From Pseudomonas baetica (GTDB taxonomy: Bacteria > Pseudomonadota > Gammaproteobacteria > Pseudomonadales > Pseudomonadaceae), in NCBI RefSeq assembly GCF_019733355.1, contig NZ_JAIHLQ010000031.1, forward strand, positions 1 to 64,000: a DNA stretch of 64,000 nucleotides, in the 5' to 3' direction. Shown here in pieces: positions 31,270 through 40,529 of this stretch. Positions within the stretch are counted from its first letter, which is position 1; each line of letters opens with the position of its first letter. A model generated the notes under the pieces. The model was not told the origin of the DNA and did no database searches. It was given only the letters and a program-made list of their open reading frames with translations. The translations under genes and the position numbers were made by a program.

Positions 31270-32103
31270 TCAGCCGCAGCTGGGCAAATTCTTTTCCTGG
31301 CGTTTGGCTTCACCCCAGAGGGTGTCCAACTCTTCGAGGGTGCAATCTTCCATGGGACGGTGGGTGTCGCGCAATGCCTGTTCGATAAAACGGAAACGTC
31401 TTTCAAACTTGCCGTTGGCACCACGCAGTGCGGTTTCCGGATCGACCTTCAGATGCCGGGCCAGATTGACCACGGAAAACAGTAGATCACCGATCTCGTC
31501 AGCCACCGCGGCGGGATCGTTTTCAGACATGGCTTCAAGCACTTCATCGAGCTCTTCACGCACCTTGTCGAGCACCGGCAAGGCGTCTGGCCAGTCGAAG
31601 CCGACCTGCCCCGCACGCTTTTGCAATTTGGCTGAGCGTGACAGCGCAGGCAGCGTCGCCGGTACGTCATCAAGCAGCGACAGTTGCTCTGGCGCAGCGG
31701 ATTTCTCGGCGCGCTCTTGCGCCTTGATCTCCTCCCAGCGCTGCTTGACTTGCTCTTCACTCAAACGCGGTACGTCGAGCGGCGCATATAGATCGCCGGT
31801 GGGGAAGACGTGGGGATGACGGCGGATCAGCTTGCGGGTGATGCTGTCGATCACCCCGGCAAACTCGAATCGCCCCTCCTCCCGTGCAAGCTGGCTGTAA
31901 TACACCACTTGGAACAACAGATCGCCCAACTCGCCCTGCAAGTGATCGAAGTCGCCACGCTCGATGGCGTCGGCCACTTCGTAGGCTTCTTCGAGGGTGT
32001 GCGGGACGATGGTTGCATAGGTTTGCTTGATGTCCCACGGGCAGCCGTACTGCGGATCGCGCAGGCGACTCATCAGGTGGAGCAGGTCTTCAAGGCTGTA
32101 CAT
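31270..32103 (-). CDS. mazG: nucleoside triphosphate pyrophosphohydrolase
   Basis: Hydrolyses NTPs to NMP plus PPi and is linked in E. coli to lower ppGpp pools. The 277-aa protein has two MazG repeats; the first carries EEAYEVADAIERGDFDHLQGELGDLLFQVV with the ExxE-12-28-ExxD metal site, and the second EELDEVLEAMSENDPAAVADEIGDLLFSVV. The gene has two adjacent ATG codons; the second (32103) is chosen because GAGAGA is then at the usual 7-nt distance. relA lies upstream on the same strand behind a REPIN, a fitting neighbour for stringent-response control. Confidence 0.95.
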   Translation of the reverse strand: MYSLEDLLHLMSRLRDPQYGCPWDIKQTYATIVPHTLEEAYEVADAIERGDFDHLQGELGDLLFQVVYYSQLAREEGRFEFAGVIDSITRKLIRRHPHVFPTGDLYAPLDVPRLSEEQVKQRWEEIKAQERAEKSAAPEQLSLLDDVPATLPALSRSAKLQKRAGQVGFDWPDALPVLDKVREELDEVLEAMSENDPAAVADEIGDLLFSVVNLARHLKVDPETALRGANGKFERRFRFIEQALRDTHRPMEDCTLEELDTLWGEAKRQEKNLPSCG

Positions 32104-32129
32104 CATTTATCTCTCACCACAAAACCCAT

Positions 32130-32216
32130 GTGGGAGCGGGCTTGCTCACGAATACGGTGTGTCAGCAACAATGATGTCGACTGAGACGCCCTTTTCGCGA
32201 GCCAACCCGCTCCCAC
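32130..32216. repeat. REPIN (inverted REP pair)
   Basis: Left copy GTGGGAGCGGGCTTGCTCA (32130-32152) and right copy TTCGCGAGCCAACCCGCTC (32194-32216) face each other. It separates relA (upstream) from mazG (downstream) within what could otherwise be one minus-strand transcript, so it may attenuate read-through or protect the upstream mRNA. Confidence 0.9.
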
Positions 32217-32235
32217 AGTTGATCGGCGTTGGTCT

Positions 32236-34479
32236 TCACGGAGTACGGTTACGCCGCGTTTCGATGATGTTCGGCAACTGCGAAATCCGCCCCAGCAACC
32301 GCCCCAACGCATCCAGACCCGGAATCTCGATGGTCAGGGACATCAGTGCGGTGTTGTCCTCCTTGTTCGAGCGGGTGTTGACCGCCAGCACGTTGATCCG
32401 CTCGTTGAGCAATATCTGCGAAACGTCTCGCAGCAGACCGGACCGGTCGTAGGCACGGATGACGATGTCCACCGGATAGGTGAGCACCGGCACCGGCCCC
32501 CAACTGACCTGGATGATCCGCTCAGGCTCGCGCCCGCCCAGTTGCAGCACCGAGGCGCAGTCCTGGCGGTGAATGCTCACGCCACGGCCCTGAGTGATGT
32601 AACCGACAATCGCATCGCCCGGCAGCGGCTGGCAGCAACCGGCCATCTGCGTCATCAGGTTGCCGACGCCCTGGATCTGTATGTCGCCGCGCTTGCCCGG
32701 CTTGTAGCCAGTGGCTTTGCGCGGGATCAGCTCCAGTTGTTCGTTGCCGCGTTCCGGCTCGACCAGTTGCTGCGCCAGGTTGACCAGTTGCGCCAAACGC
32801 AAATCGCCAGCACCGAGGGCGGCGAACATGTCTTCGGCGGTTTTCATGTTGGCCTTGTCCGCCAACTTGTCGAAATCCACCGCAGGCAGCCCCAGACGCG
32901 CGAGTTCGCGCTCGATCAGGGTTTTGCCCGCCGCAACGTTCTGATCACGGGCCTGCAACTTGAACCAGTGAACAATCTTGGCCCGAGCACGGGAAGTGGT
33001 GACGTACCCCAGGTTCGAGTTCAGCCAGTCGCGACTCGGCGTCCCGTGCTTGCTGGTGATGATCTCGACCTGCTCACCGGTTTGCAGGCTGTAGTTGAGC
33101 GGTACGATGCGCCCGTTGATCTTCGCGCCACGGCAGTTGTGACCGATTTCCGTGTGCACGCGGTAAGCGAAGTCCAGCGGCGTCGCGCCTTTGGGCAAGT
33201 CGATGGCGTGACCGTCGGGGGTGAAGATGTAGACCCGGTCCGGCTCGATATCGACGCGCAGTTGTTCGGCCAAGCCCCCGATATCGCCCAGTTCTTCATG
33301 CCACTCGAGCACCTGACGCAGCCAGGAGATCTTCTCTTCGTAGTGATTGGAGCCGGATTTGACGTCGGTGCCCTTGTAGCGCCAATGCGCGCAGACGCCG
33401 AGTTCGGCTTCTTCGTGCATGGAATGGGTGCGGATCTGCACCTCCAGCACCTTGCCTTCCGGGCCGATCACTGCGGTGTGCAACGAGCGGTAGCCGTTCT
33501 CTTTCGGGTTGGCGATGTAGTCGTCGAACTCTTTCGGAATGTGCCGCCACAGGGTGTGGACGATGCCGAGCGCGGTGTAGCAATCGCGCATTTCCGGCAC
33601 TAGCACGCGTACCGCACGCACGTCGTAGATCTGGCTGAATTCCAGACCCTTGCGCTGCATTTTGCGCCAGATCGAATAGATGTGTTTGGCTCGGCCGCTG
33701 ATGTCGGCGTCGACACCCGTGGCCTGCAATTCGTCTTTGAGCTGGGTCATCACGTCGGCGATGAAACGCTCGCGATCCAGCCGTCGCTCGTGGAGCAACT
33801 TGGCGATCTGTTTGTATTGATCGGGTTCCAGGTAGCGGAAGGACAAGTCCTCCAGCTCCCATTTGATATGACCGATGCCGAGCCGGTGCGCGAGCGGCGC
33901 ATAGATGTCGAAGACTTCCCGGGCGACACGGTTACGCTTCTCATCGTCGGCGGTTTTCACCGCGCGGATTGCGCAGGTCCGTTCGGCCAGTTTGATCAGG
34001 GCAACGCGCACGTCGTCGACCATTGCCACGAGCATCTTGCGCAGGTTTTCCACCTGACCTTGCGCCCCCATGACCATCGACTGGCGCGGGCTCAGACTGG
34101 CGCTGATGGCGGCCATGCGCTGCACGCCGTCAATCAGTTTGGCGACCACCGGACCGAAGCGCTGGCTGACGGCTGCGAGTTCGATCTGGCCTTCGCGCAC
34201 ACCGCGATACAAGACCGCAGCGACCAGCGAATCCTGATCGAGCTTGAGGTCGGCAAGGATCTCGGCGATCTCAAGCCCGGTGCGGAAACTGCCGGAGCCC
34301 TCGGCCCACAGATTCTTGGCGGCGTTGGACTGTTGTTCAGCCTCGCGAGCGAACTCGCAGGCTTCTTTCAAGGCTTCGCGATCCAGTGCCAGATCGACAC
34401 TGACCGCGTGATCGAGCCAAGCCTCGAGATTGATACTGCCGTCATTGTTGATCGGCTGGTGTGCTCTCACCTGTACCAT
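32236..34479 (-). CDS. relA: GTP diphosphokinase (ppGpp synthetase I)
   Basis: Makes (p)ppGpp on amino-acid-starved ribosomes. The 747-aa protein has a degenerate HD hydrolase half (the HDxxED signature is absent; region VAAVLYRGVREGQIELAAVS), a synthetase domain (YSIWRKMQRKG, VRVLVPEMRDCYTALG, KENGYRSLHTAV, and the EXDD-related EAELGVCAHWRYK), a TGS domain (VYIFTPDGHAIDLPKGATPLDFAY), a zinc-finger/CC region with cysteines (MAGCCQPLPGD) and a C-terminal ACT domain (IVIRAYDRSGLLRDVSQIL). This is the RelA rather than SpoT type. GGAAGG precedes the ATG by 9 nt. rlmD is next upstream. Confidence 0.97.
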   Translation of the reverse strand: MVQVRAHQPINNDGSINLEAWLDHAVSVDLALDREALKEACEFAREAEQQSNAAKNLWAEGSGSFRTGLEIAEILADLKLDQDSLVAAVLYRGVREGQIELAAVSQRFGPVVAKLIDGVQRMAAISASLSPRQSMVMGAQGQVENLRKMLVAMVDDVRVALIKLAERTCAIRAVKTADDEKRNRVAREVFDIYAPLAHRLGIGHIKWELEDLSFRYLEPDQYKQIAKLLHERRLDRERFIADVMTQLKDELQATGVDADISGRAKHIYSIWRKMQRKGLEFSQIYDVRAVRVLVPEMRDCYTALGIVHTLWRHIPKEFDDYIANPKENGYRSLHTAVIGPEGKVLEVQIRTHSMHEEAELGVCAHWRYKGTDVKSGSNHYEEKISWLRQVLEWHEELGDIGGLAEQLRVDIEPDRVYIFTPDGHAIDLPKGATPLDFAYRVHTEIGHNCRGAKINGRIVPLNYSLQTGEQVEIITSKHGTPSRDWLNSNLGYVTTSRARAKIVHWFKLQARDQNVAAGKTLIERELARLGLPAVDFDKLADKANMKTAEDMFAALGAGDLRLAQLVNLAQQLVEPERGNEQLELIPRKATGYKPGKRGDIQIQGVGNLMTQMAGCCQPLPGDAIVGYITQGRGVSIHRQDCASVLQLGGREPERIIQVSWGPVPVLTYPVDIVIRAYDRSGLLRDVSQILLNERINVLAVNTRSNKEDNTALMSLTIEIPGLDALGRLLGRISQLPNIIETRRNRTP

Positions 34480-34555
34480 CTTGCTTTACCTTCCCTACGA
34501 CGCAGATTCAATGCGTCAAATCGCTGGTCTTCTATGCCCCTGGGCACTCGCGGGG

Positions 34556-35956
34556 CTAACGCGAGCGCGTCACGGACAGACCGGACGGATCAGACGAGCC
34601 ATCCTGGCTCGCTTCAAATAACGCCATGGCTTCGACATGTGCCGTCTGAGGAAACATATCGAGAATCCCGGCACGTTTTAACCGGTAGCCCTGCTTGATC
34701 AATTCGACCGTATCGCGCGCCAGCGTTGCCGGGTTGCACGACACATACACCAACCGCTTGGCACCCAGGGTCGCGAGCTTGCGCACCACCTCGAAAGCAC
34801 CGTCACGCGGTGGGTCCAAGAGTACCGCAGAAAAGCCGCTTCCGATCCACTGAGCATCGGTCAAAGGCTGGGATAAATCGGCTTGAAAAAACTTTGTGTT
34901 ATGCAAATTGTTACTAGCGGCGTTCGCGGCGGCACGCTCGACCATGGTCTGCACGCCTTCGACCGCCACCACTTCGCGCACGGTTCTGGCCAGCGGCAAA
35001 GCGAAGTTGCCCAAGCCGCAGAACAGATCCAGCACACGCTCTTCGCTCGTCGGTTTCAGCCAATCCAGCGCCTGCGCAACCATCGCTTCATTAACACCGG
35101 CGTTGACCTGAATGAAATCCCCCGGCCGGTAAGCCAGATCAAGCCCCCATTGTTCCAGGCGATAACCCAGCGACTGGTTCGCATCAATCGGTTGCGGCCC
35201 GCCTTCGCCATGCAGCCACAATTGCGCTTCATGGAATTGGCAGAAATCCTTGAGGATCGTCATATCCGCTTCCGACAGCGGCGCCATGTGCCGCAGCAAC
35301 ACCGCCAGCGATGAACCGCTGAACAACTCGATATGCCCCAGCGCTTGCGGTTTGCTCAAACGACGGAGCATCTGCGGCAAAGAAGTCATGATCGGCTGCA
35401 AGGGCTGTACCAGCACCGGGCATTCACTGATCGCGACAATGTCCTGACTGCCGGCAGCACGGAAACCCACCTCAAGTTGCTTCGCTTTGATGTCCCAGCG
35501 CACGGCAATACGGGCGCGACGGCGATAGCCGAACTCGGGGCCGGTCAACGGGATCGCCCACTCTTGCGATTCGACACCGGCGACCTTCGATAATTGCTCG
35601 GCGAGCATGCGCTGTTTCAGGGCAAGCTGTTCGCTGTGGGGCAAATGCTGGACGCTGCAACCGCCACAACGGCCCGCGTGCTGACACGGCGCCGGGCGGC
35701 GCAACTCGCTGGCCTTGAACACGCGTTCGGTACGCGCCTCGACCACTTTGCCGTGGGCGCCGAGCACCCGCGCCTCGACCTCTTCACCGGCGAGGGCACC
35801 GAGGACGAACCAGGTGCGGCCTTCGAAAAACGCGATGCCGCGACCGTCATTGGCCAGACGCTCGATGTTCAAGCGCTGTTTTTTGCCGGTCGGGATTTGC
35901 GGGGCCTTGCTGCCACCCGTGGGCTGGAAGCGCAGGCCTCTCTCGTGTTTGGCCAT
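34556..35956 (-). CDS. rlmD: 23S rRNA (uracil-1939-C5)-methyltransferase
   Basis: SAM-dependent RNA methyltransferase of 466 aa formerly called RumA. A TRAM domain (about 25-85) is followed by four cysteines of the iron-sulfur cluster: C91, C97, C100 (CQHAGRCGGC) and C179 (SECPVL). The Rossmann-fold part carries DLFCGLGNFALPLA, LLDPPRDGA and the nucleophile Cys in VYVSCNPATLARD. The short tail after FEAS is common in Pseudomonas. The ATG overlaps the stop of cysM by 1 nt (TGATG), so the two are coupled. Confidence 0.97.
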   Translation of the reverse strand: MAKHERGLRFQPTGGSKAPQIPTGKKQRLNIERLANDGRGIAFFEGRTWFVLGALAGEEVEARVLGAHGKVVEARTERVFKASELRRPAPCQHAGRCGGCSVQHLPHSEQLALKQRMLAEQLSKVAGVESQEWAIPLTGPEFGYRRRARIAVRWDIKAKQLEVGFRAAGSQDIVAISECPVLVQPLQPIMTSLPQMLRRLSKPQALGHIELFSGSSLAVLLRHMAPLSEADMTILKDFCQFHEAQLWLHGEGGPQPIDANQSLGYRLEQWGLDLAYRPGDFIQVNAGVNEAMVAQALDWLKPTSEERVLDLFCGLGNFALPLARTVREVVAVEGVQTMVERAAANAASNNLHNTKFFQADLSQPLTDAQWIGSGFSAVLLDPPRDGAFEVVRKLATLGAKRLVYVSCNPATLARDTVELIKQGYRLKRAGILDMFPQTAHVEAMALFEASQDGSSDPSGLSVTRSR

Positions 35957-36858
35957 CAGTTGGGCGCGTCGAAAATGCCGGTCGACAGGTAACGGTCGCC
36001 ACGGTCACAGATGATCGCGACGATCACCGCGTTTTCAACTTCTTGGGACAGACGCAGCATCGCTGCCACCGCGCCACCCGAGGACACGCCACAGAAGATG
36101 CCTTCTTCGCGGGCCAGACGACGGGTCACGTCCTCGGCTTCGCTTTGTGCCATGTCGACGATGCGGTCGACGCGGTCAGCCTGATAGATCTTCGGCAGGT
36201 ATTCCTGCGGCCAGCGACGGATGCCGGGAATGGCCGAGCCTTCCATCGGTTGCAGACCGACGATCTGCACGTTGTCGTTCTGCTCTTTCAAGTAGCGCGA
36301 CACGCCCATGATGGTGCCGGTTGTGCCCATAGAGCTGACGAAATGAGTGATGCTGCCCTGGGTCTGACGCCAGATTTCCGGACCGGTGGTGGTGTAGTGG
36401 GCTTCAGGATTGTCACCGTTGGCGAACTGATCGAGCACCTTGCCACGGCCTTCGGCTTCCATGCGCTGGGCGAGATCGCGAGCACCTTCCATGCCTTCTT
36501 CCTGGCTGACCAGAATCAGCTCGGCACCGTAGGCGGTCATGGCCGCTTTGCGCTCGGCGCTGGAATTGTCCGGCATGATCAGGATCATTTTGTAACCCTT
36601 GATCGCTGCAGCCATGGCCAGAGCGATCCCGGTGTTGCCCGAGGTCGCTTCGATCAGCGTGTCGCCGGCGTGGATCTGCCCGCGCAACTCGGCACGGGTG
36701 ATCATCGACAGCGCCGGACGGTCCTTGACCGAACCCGCCGGGTTATTCCCTTCGAGCTTGAGCAATAGGGTGTTGCTGGTGGCTCCGGGCAGGCGCTGCA
36801 AACGCACCAGCGGAGTGTTGCCGACGCAATCGGCGATGGTTGGGTACTGCAAGGTCAT
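35956..36858 (-). CDS. cysM: cysteine synthase B
   Basis: PLP enzyme of the OAS-sulfhydrylase family that uses O-acetylserine with sulfide or thiosulfate. The 300-aa protein has the Schiff-base Lys45 in NPAGSVKDRPA, the substrate loop SGNTGIALA, GTTGTIMGVSRYLKE and the phosphate site GVSSGGAVAA. The length and the EGNNPAGSVKDR context fit CysM rather than CysK. ATG at 36858 matches the family N-terminus MTLQYPTIADCVGNTPLVRL; the longer frame to 36897 is rejected. It is co-translated with rlmD (1-nt overlap). Confidence 0.95.
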   Translation of the reverse strand: MTLQYPTIADCVGNTPLVRLQRLPGATSNTLLLKLEGNNPAGSVKDRPALSMITRAELRGQIHAGDTLIEATSGNTGIALAMAAAIKGYKMILIMPDNSSAERKAAMTAYGAELILVSQEEGMEGARDLAQRMEAEGRGKVLDQFANGDNPEAHYTTTGPEIWRQTQGSITHFVSSMGTTGTIMGVSRYLKEQNDNVQIVGLQPMEGSAIPGIRRWPQEYLPKIYQADRVDRIVDMAQSEAEDVTRRLAREEGIFCGVSSGGAVAAMLRLSQEVENAVIVAIICDRGDRYLSTGIFDAPN

Positions 36859-36965
36859 GGCGTATTCGCAATCCAGACGTGCGGGGGCGCCTATCATACC
36901 GGCAAACCCGCGCAGGCCATATCACGCAAAGTGCGGTGCTTATGGTTTATGGGAATAAGGAAACG

Positions 36966-37991
36966 CTAGTCCGTGTTTTCTGCGTGCGCCGTATCCAATA
37001 CATAAAACTCGTGCAGTTTGGCTTGCAACAATTGTTTATCCGGCAAGCACGTTTGGTATTCAGCAATCAAGGCAGGTGAAAGGCTGCGATTAAGGGCGTA
37101 CTCGACGACCTCGTCCTCTTTGCTGGCACAGAGCAGCACACCGATGGCCGGGTTTTCGTGGGGCTTGCGGACAGTGCGATCCAGCGCCTCCAGATAAAAA
37201 TCCAGCTTGCCGAGGTACTCTGGTTCAAAGCGCCCAACCTTGAGTTCGATGGCCACCAGACAGTTGAGCCCACGGTGAAAGAAGAGCAAATCGAGCGCGA
37301 AATCCCGACTGCCGACTTGCAGGGGGTATTGAGAGCCAACAAAGCAGAAGTCGCGACCAAGCTCGGTCAGGAACGCCTTCAGTCGCCTCAGCAATCCCAG
37401 GTGCAGATCGGTCTCGGCATGGACGCCGGGCAAGTCGAGAAATTCGACCATGTAGGCGTCGCGAAATATCTCCAGTGCTGCTGGGTGAGCTTGCTTTAAA
37501 GCAGCAGATGCCTTCGCCGGATCGGTGACACTTCGTTCGAACAGGGCTGACTTGAATTGGCGCTCCAGTTCGCGCTTCGACCATTTTTCCTGAACCGCCA
37601 TTTTCAAGTAAAACTCCCGCTCTTCCGGGCGTTTGCTTTGGCTCAAAATGATGATGTTGTGAGTCCACGGCAATTGTCTCACCAGTGGTGAGACAATTAC
37701 GTCGTCTCGATAAGCCTCATAAAACTGGCGCATACGAAACAGATTTGGCCGGGTAAAACCGCGCAATCCTGGCTGCGTCTGAGCCAAATGTGCAGCCAGT
37801 TGCGAAATAACCGAATCCCCCCACTCCGCCCGCTCAATCTTGCGACTGATATGTGCACCGACCTGCCAATACAGCTCAATCAGTTGTGTATTGACGGTCT
37901 GCATGGCCTGGTGCCTGGCACTGTTGATCAGCGCTAACACTTCGTTAAAACGATCGCCATCCGAGATACCGGTAACGCTGGAGGCATTCAT
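36966..37991 (-). CDS. YhcG-type PDDEXK nuclease-domain protein (DUF1016)
   Basis: A 341-aa protein: an N-terminal helical DUF1016_N domain (about 15-155, IELYWQVGAHISRKIERAEWGD and GFTRPNLFRMRQFYEAY) followed by a PDDEXK-type nuclease domain (about 185-330) with the candidate active site D-LLFFHRGLNCLVAIELKVG. Related genes lie near restriction-modification or mobile elements in many genomes, and the family is suspected of DNA processing; none of that is shown here. No partner gene is adjacent. AAGGAATT is 8 nt before ATG 37991. The gene separates cysM from the two-component pair and is absent from this spot in P. aeruginosa as I remember it, so it may be acquired. Confidence 0.85.
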   Translation of the reverse strand: MNASSVTGISDGDRFNEVLALINSARHQAMQTVNTQLIELYWQVGAHISRKIERAEWGDSVISQLAAHLAQTQPGLRGFTRPNLFRMRQFYEAYRDDVIVSPLVRQLPWTHNIIILSQSKRPEEREFYLKMAVQEKWSKRELERQFKSALFERSVTDPAKASAALKQAHPAALEIFRDAYMVEFLDLPGVHAETDLHLGLLRRLKAFLTELGRDFCFVGSQYPLQVGSRDFALDLLFFHRGLNCLVAIELKVGRFEPEYLGKLDFYLEALDRTVRKPHENPAIGVLLCASKEDEVVEYALNRSLSPALIAEYQTCLPDKQLLQAKLHEFYVLDTAHAENTD

Positions 37992-38136
37992 GCGCAATTC
38001 CTTGAAGATGAGGTGAAGCGCGAGCTTAAACGCTCAACGAACCTTCAAATGACCGCCGATCCTGCTTGGGAAATATCGTACAAAAATACGAGAGCACTCC
38101 CGCAAAGTCGGCGGAAATGGACATTCCATGGGACTA

Positions 38137-38230
38137 CATCGCGAGCAGGCTCACTCCTACAAGGGAACCGTTTCCTTCACACAGTCAGCGGCGAACACAA
38201 CCCCAATGCAGGAGCGAGCCTGCTCGCGAA
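38137..38230. repeat. REP pair, outward orientation, overlapping the kinase 3' end
   Basis: ATCGCGAGCAGGCTCACTCC (about 38138-38160) and AGGAGCGAGCCTGCTCGCGA (about 38210-38229) form an inverted pair, oriented opposite to the usual REPIN. The right copy lies inside the coding frame of the histidine kinase and encodes its last residues. Confidence 0.85.
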
Positions 38231-39601
38231 AGCGTCAGTCGAAGCACCCCCCTCATCAGCAACCAACCGCAAATTCAGCCGCAACCCCGTCCCGCTGTTC
38301 TCCGCCCATAACGTCCCGCCCTGGCGCTGCACCGCATTCCTGGCAATGCTCAACCCCAACCCGAACCCGCCATTGCCCGGCCGCGCCCCATCCAGTCGAA
38401 TGAACGGATCAAAAATCCGCTGCAGATCCCCGTCAGCCACCCCGCCACCCTGATCCTCCAGCCACAGATGCCAATAATTCCCCTCCCGCCGCCCATCCAG
38501 GCGCACGATCCCGCCCTCAGGCGAGTGACGAATGGCATTACGCAAAATGTTTTCCAGCGCCTGCGCCAGCGTATTGAGATTGCCGCGCACCCAGCACGAC
38601 GCTTCGACGGAGCACTGCAATTGCAGACTCGACCAGCCGCTTTCATAACAGGCGTTATCAGTGAGCATTTCCCACAGTGCTTGGATCTGGATGGCCTCAT
38701 CCGGCAATGGCGACCGATCAGTGTCGAGCCAGGCCAGTTGCAGCGTGTCTTCGACCAGCCGTTGCATGCCGTCGACTTCACGGCCGATGCGCTCGCGCAA
38801 TTGCACCAGGCTTTGCTCGCTTTCGCTGGCCACGCGCAGTCGACTCAGCGGTGTACGCAGTTCATGGGAGAGGTCGCGCAGCAATTGCTGTTGCAGGGCG
38901 ACGCTCGATTGCAAACGTTCGGACATCGAGTCGAAGGCTCGGGCCAGCTCGCCGAGTTCGTCCGGTCGCTGGGTGATACCGCTCGACAGCCGCACATTCA
39001 ATTGATCGGCACGCCAGGCGTTGGCCTGTTCACGCAGGTTGTTCAGCGGCACCACCAGCAAGCGATATAAGCCAACGCACAGTAATAAAGTGAACAGACC
39101 GGGAATCACGCCGTTGGTGATCACCCGCCAGAACACTCGATATTTGCCCGGCAGAAAACGCTCGGGGAGTTCAATCACCAGACTGCCAACGGAGGGTTCT
39201 TGGGGAAACGGTATGCGCAGCCACGGCCGGCCCTGCTTATGTATCGGCCAGTCGAGCCCGCGCAGAAAGGTCAGGTGCTGGATTTCCTGATCATTGAGCG
39301 GCTCATTGCTCAACGACTGCAAGTTGCTGCCTATGACGCCGACCCAGGCGGCTTCGCGCAACTCCATGCTCTGCAACCAGCTATCGACGCCTTCGCGCCG
39401 GCTCCGCTGCCACGCCTGCTCGGCTTCGCTGGCATAACGCATCAAGGTGCCACGCGCCTCGTTGGAGAGAAACTGATTGCGTTGCTCCATGTACCGGCCC
39501 CATGACCAGCTCAGCCAGATCATCAGCAAACAGAACGCCACCAACAGAAAGGCCAGCTTCCAGAACAGCGAATGACGCCCAGGCAGCTCAGACACTCTCA
39601 T
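38177..39601 (-). CDS. sensor histidine kinase (PirS/PfeS-type) with REP-encoded tail
   Basis: A 474-aa inner-membrane kinase: TM1 about 13-34, a periplasmic domain of about 125 residues, TM2 about 162-182, HAMP, HisKA box LLRDLSHELRTPLSRL, and ATPase motifs NILRNAIRHS, EDQGGGV and GGFGLGLSIARNAV. ATG at 39601 with GAGTG 7 nt upstream overlaps the regulator gene by 14 nt. Its position beside gacS and cysM matches pirS of P. aeruginosa, but the pirA receptor gene is missing. The last about 20 residues (STDAFASRLAPALG ...) are translated from a REP sequence, so the original stop was probably lost. Confidence 0.88.
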   Translation of the reverse strand: MRVSELPGRHSLFWKLAFLLVAFCLLMIWLSWSWGRYMEQRNQFLSNEARGTLMRYASEAEQAWQRSRREGVDSWLQSMELREAAWVGVIGSNLQSLSNEPLNDQEIQHLTFLRGLDWPIHKQGRPWLRIPFPQEPSVGSLVIELPERFLPGKYRVFWRVITNGVIPGLFTLLLCVGLYRLLVVPLNNLREQANAWRADQLNVRLSSGITQRPDELGELARAFDSMSERLQSSVALQQQLLRDLSHELRTPLSRLRVASESEQSLVQLRERIGREVDGMQRLVEDTLQLAWLDTDRSPLPDEAIQIQALWEMLTDNACYESGWSSLQLQCSVEASCWVRGNLNTLAQALENILRNAIRHSPEGGIVRLDGRREGNYWHLWLEDQGGGVADGDLQRIFDPFIRLDGARPGNGGFGLGLSIARNAVQRQGGTLWAENSGTGLRLNLRLVADEGGASTDAFASRLAPALGLCSPLTV

Positions 39602-40310
39602 CAGCGGCACTCAACACATAGCCCTTGCCCCAGACCGTGCGCACTTCGCGCTCGGTATAACCGATGGCCTTGAGTTTGCGGCGGATCTGGCTGATGTGCA
39701 TGTCGAGGCTGCGGTCATGGGCCGCGTAACCGCGTTGCAAAACATGTTGATAAAGGAAGGCCTTGCTCAGCACCTCCTCATCATTGCGATCGAGGGTTTC
39801 CAACAGGCGGAATTCGCTGCGGGTCAGCCCCGCCGGTTGTTCGCGAAAGAACACATCGCTTTGTTCATCGTCGAAACGCAGCGTACCCAGCGCCATGGGC
39901 ACCGCGACAGCCGCCGGGCGACGATCCAGGGCCACCCGCCGCAGAATCGCTTCGATGCGCACATGCAACTCGGCCATACTGAACGGCTTGGGCAAATAGT
40001 CATCGGCGCCCAAGCGGAAACCACTGATGCGATCAGCCTCGGCTCCCAGCGCCGACATCAGCAACACCGGTGTCGAATGACTCTGGCGCAACTGGGTCAG
40101 CACCTTGAGACCGTCCAGCCCGGGCAGCAGAATATCCATCAGCACCACGTCAAACGGTTGATGCTGAGCGATGTTCAGACCTTCCTGGCCGTTCTGGCAC
40201 CACGTCACCTGAAAGCCGCTGCGGCCCAGGTGTTCGTGAACGTAGGCACCCAGGACCGGATCGTCTTCGATGGAAAGAATGCGTGGCTGAACGACGGAAA
40301 CAGGATTCAT
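39588..40310 (-). CDS. OmpR-family response regulator (PirR/PfeR-type)
   Basis: A 240-aa regulator with a receiver domain (ILSIEDDPVLGAYV, phospho-acceptor in VVLMDILLPGLDG, Lys in LPKPFSMAEL) and a winged helix ending in REVRTVWGKGYVLS. ATG at 40310 (MNPVSVVQPRIL) is chosen by domain boundary; its ribosome site is weak. It is transcribed as the first gene with the kinase at 38177. A role in siderophore uptake, as for PirR of P. aeruginosa, rests only on gene position. Confidence 0.9.
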   Translation of the reverse strand: MNPVSVVQPRILSIEDDPVLGAYVHEHLGRSGFQVTWCQNGQEGLNIAQHQPFDVVLMDILLPGLDGLKVLTQLRQSHSTPVLLMSALGAEADRISGFRLGADDYLPKPFSMAELHVRIEAILRRVALDRRPAAVAVPMALGTLRFDDEQSDVFFREQPAGLTRSEFRLLETLDRNDEEVLSKAFLYQHVLQRGYAAHDRSLDMHISQIRRKLKAIGYTEREVRTVWGKGYVLSAADESV

Positions 40311-40529
40311 GACTATCTGCAAATAATTCTCAGTTGAGCGCAATTATTCAAGATTGAGGGACATCGGGCAACCCAAGCTTGACCTGCCGGACAAACGCGC
40401 ACCGATGCACAGACCGACCACGACACCATTTTTCCGGAGATTGCCCGCGAGCAAATCGCTACACTGCGCCCATGCCGCGTGCCGGATGCACGCATGAGTC
40501 AACAGATCAGCGGGATGCGGGAGACAGGT

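Noticed and set aside
36859..36897. Longer N-terminus of CysM
   Set aside because: No ribosome site and no family match; ATG 36858 gives the usual length and N-terminus.
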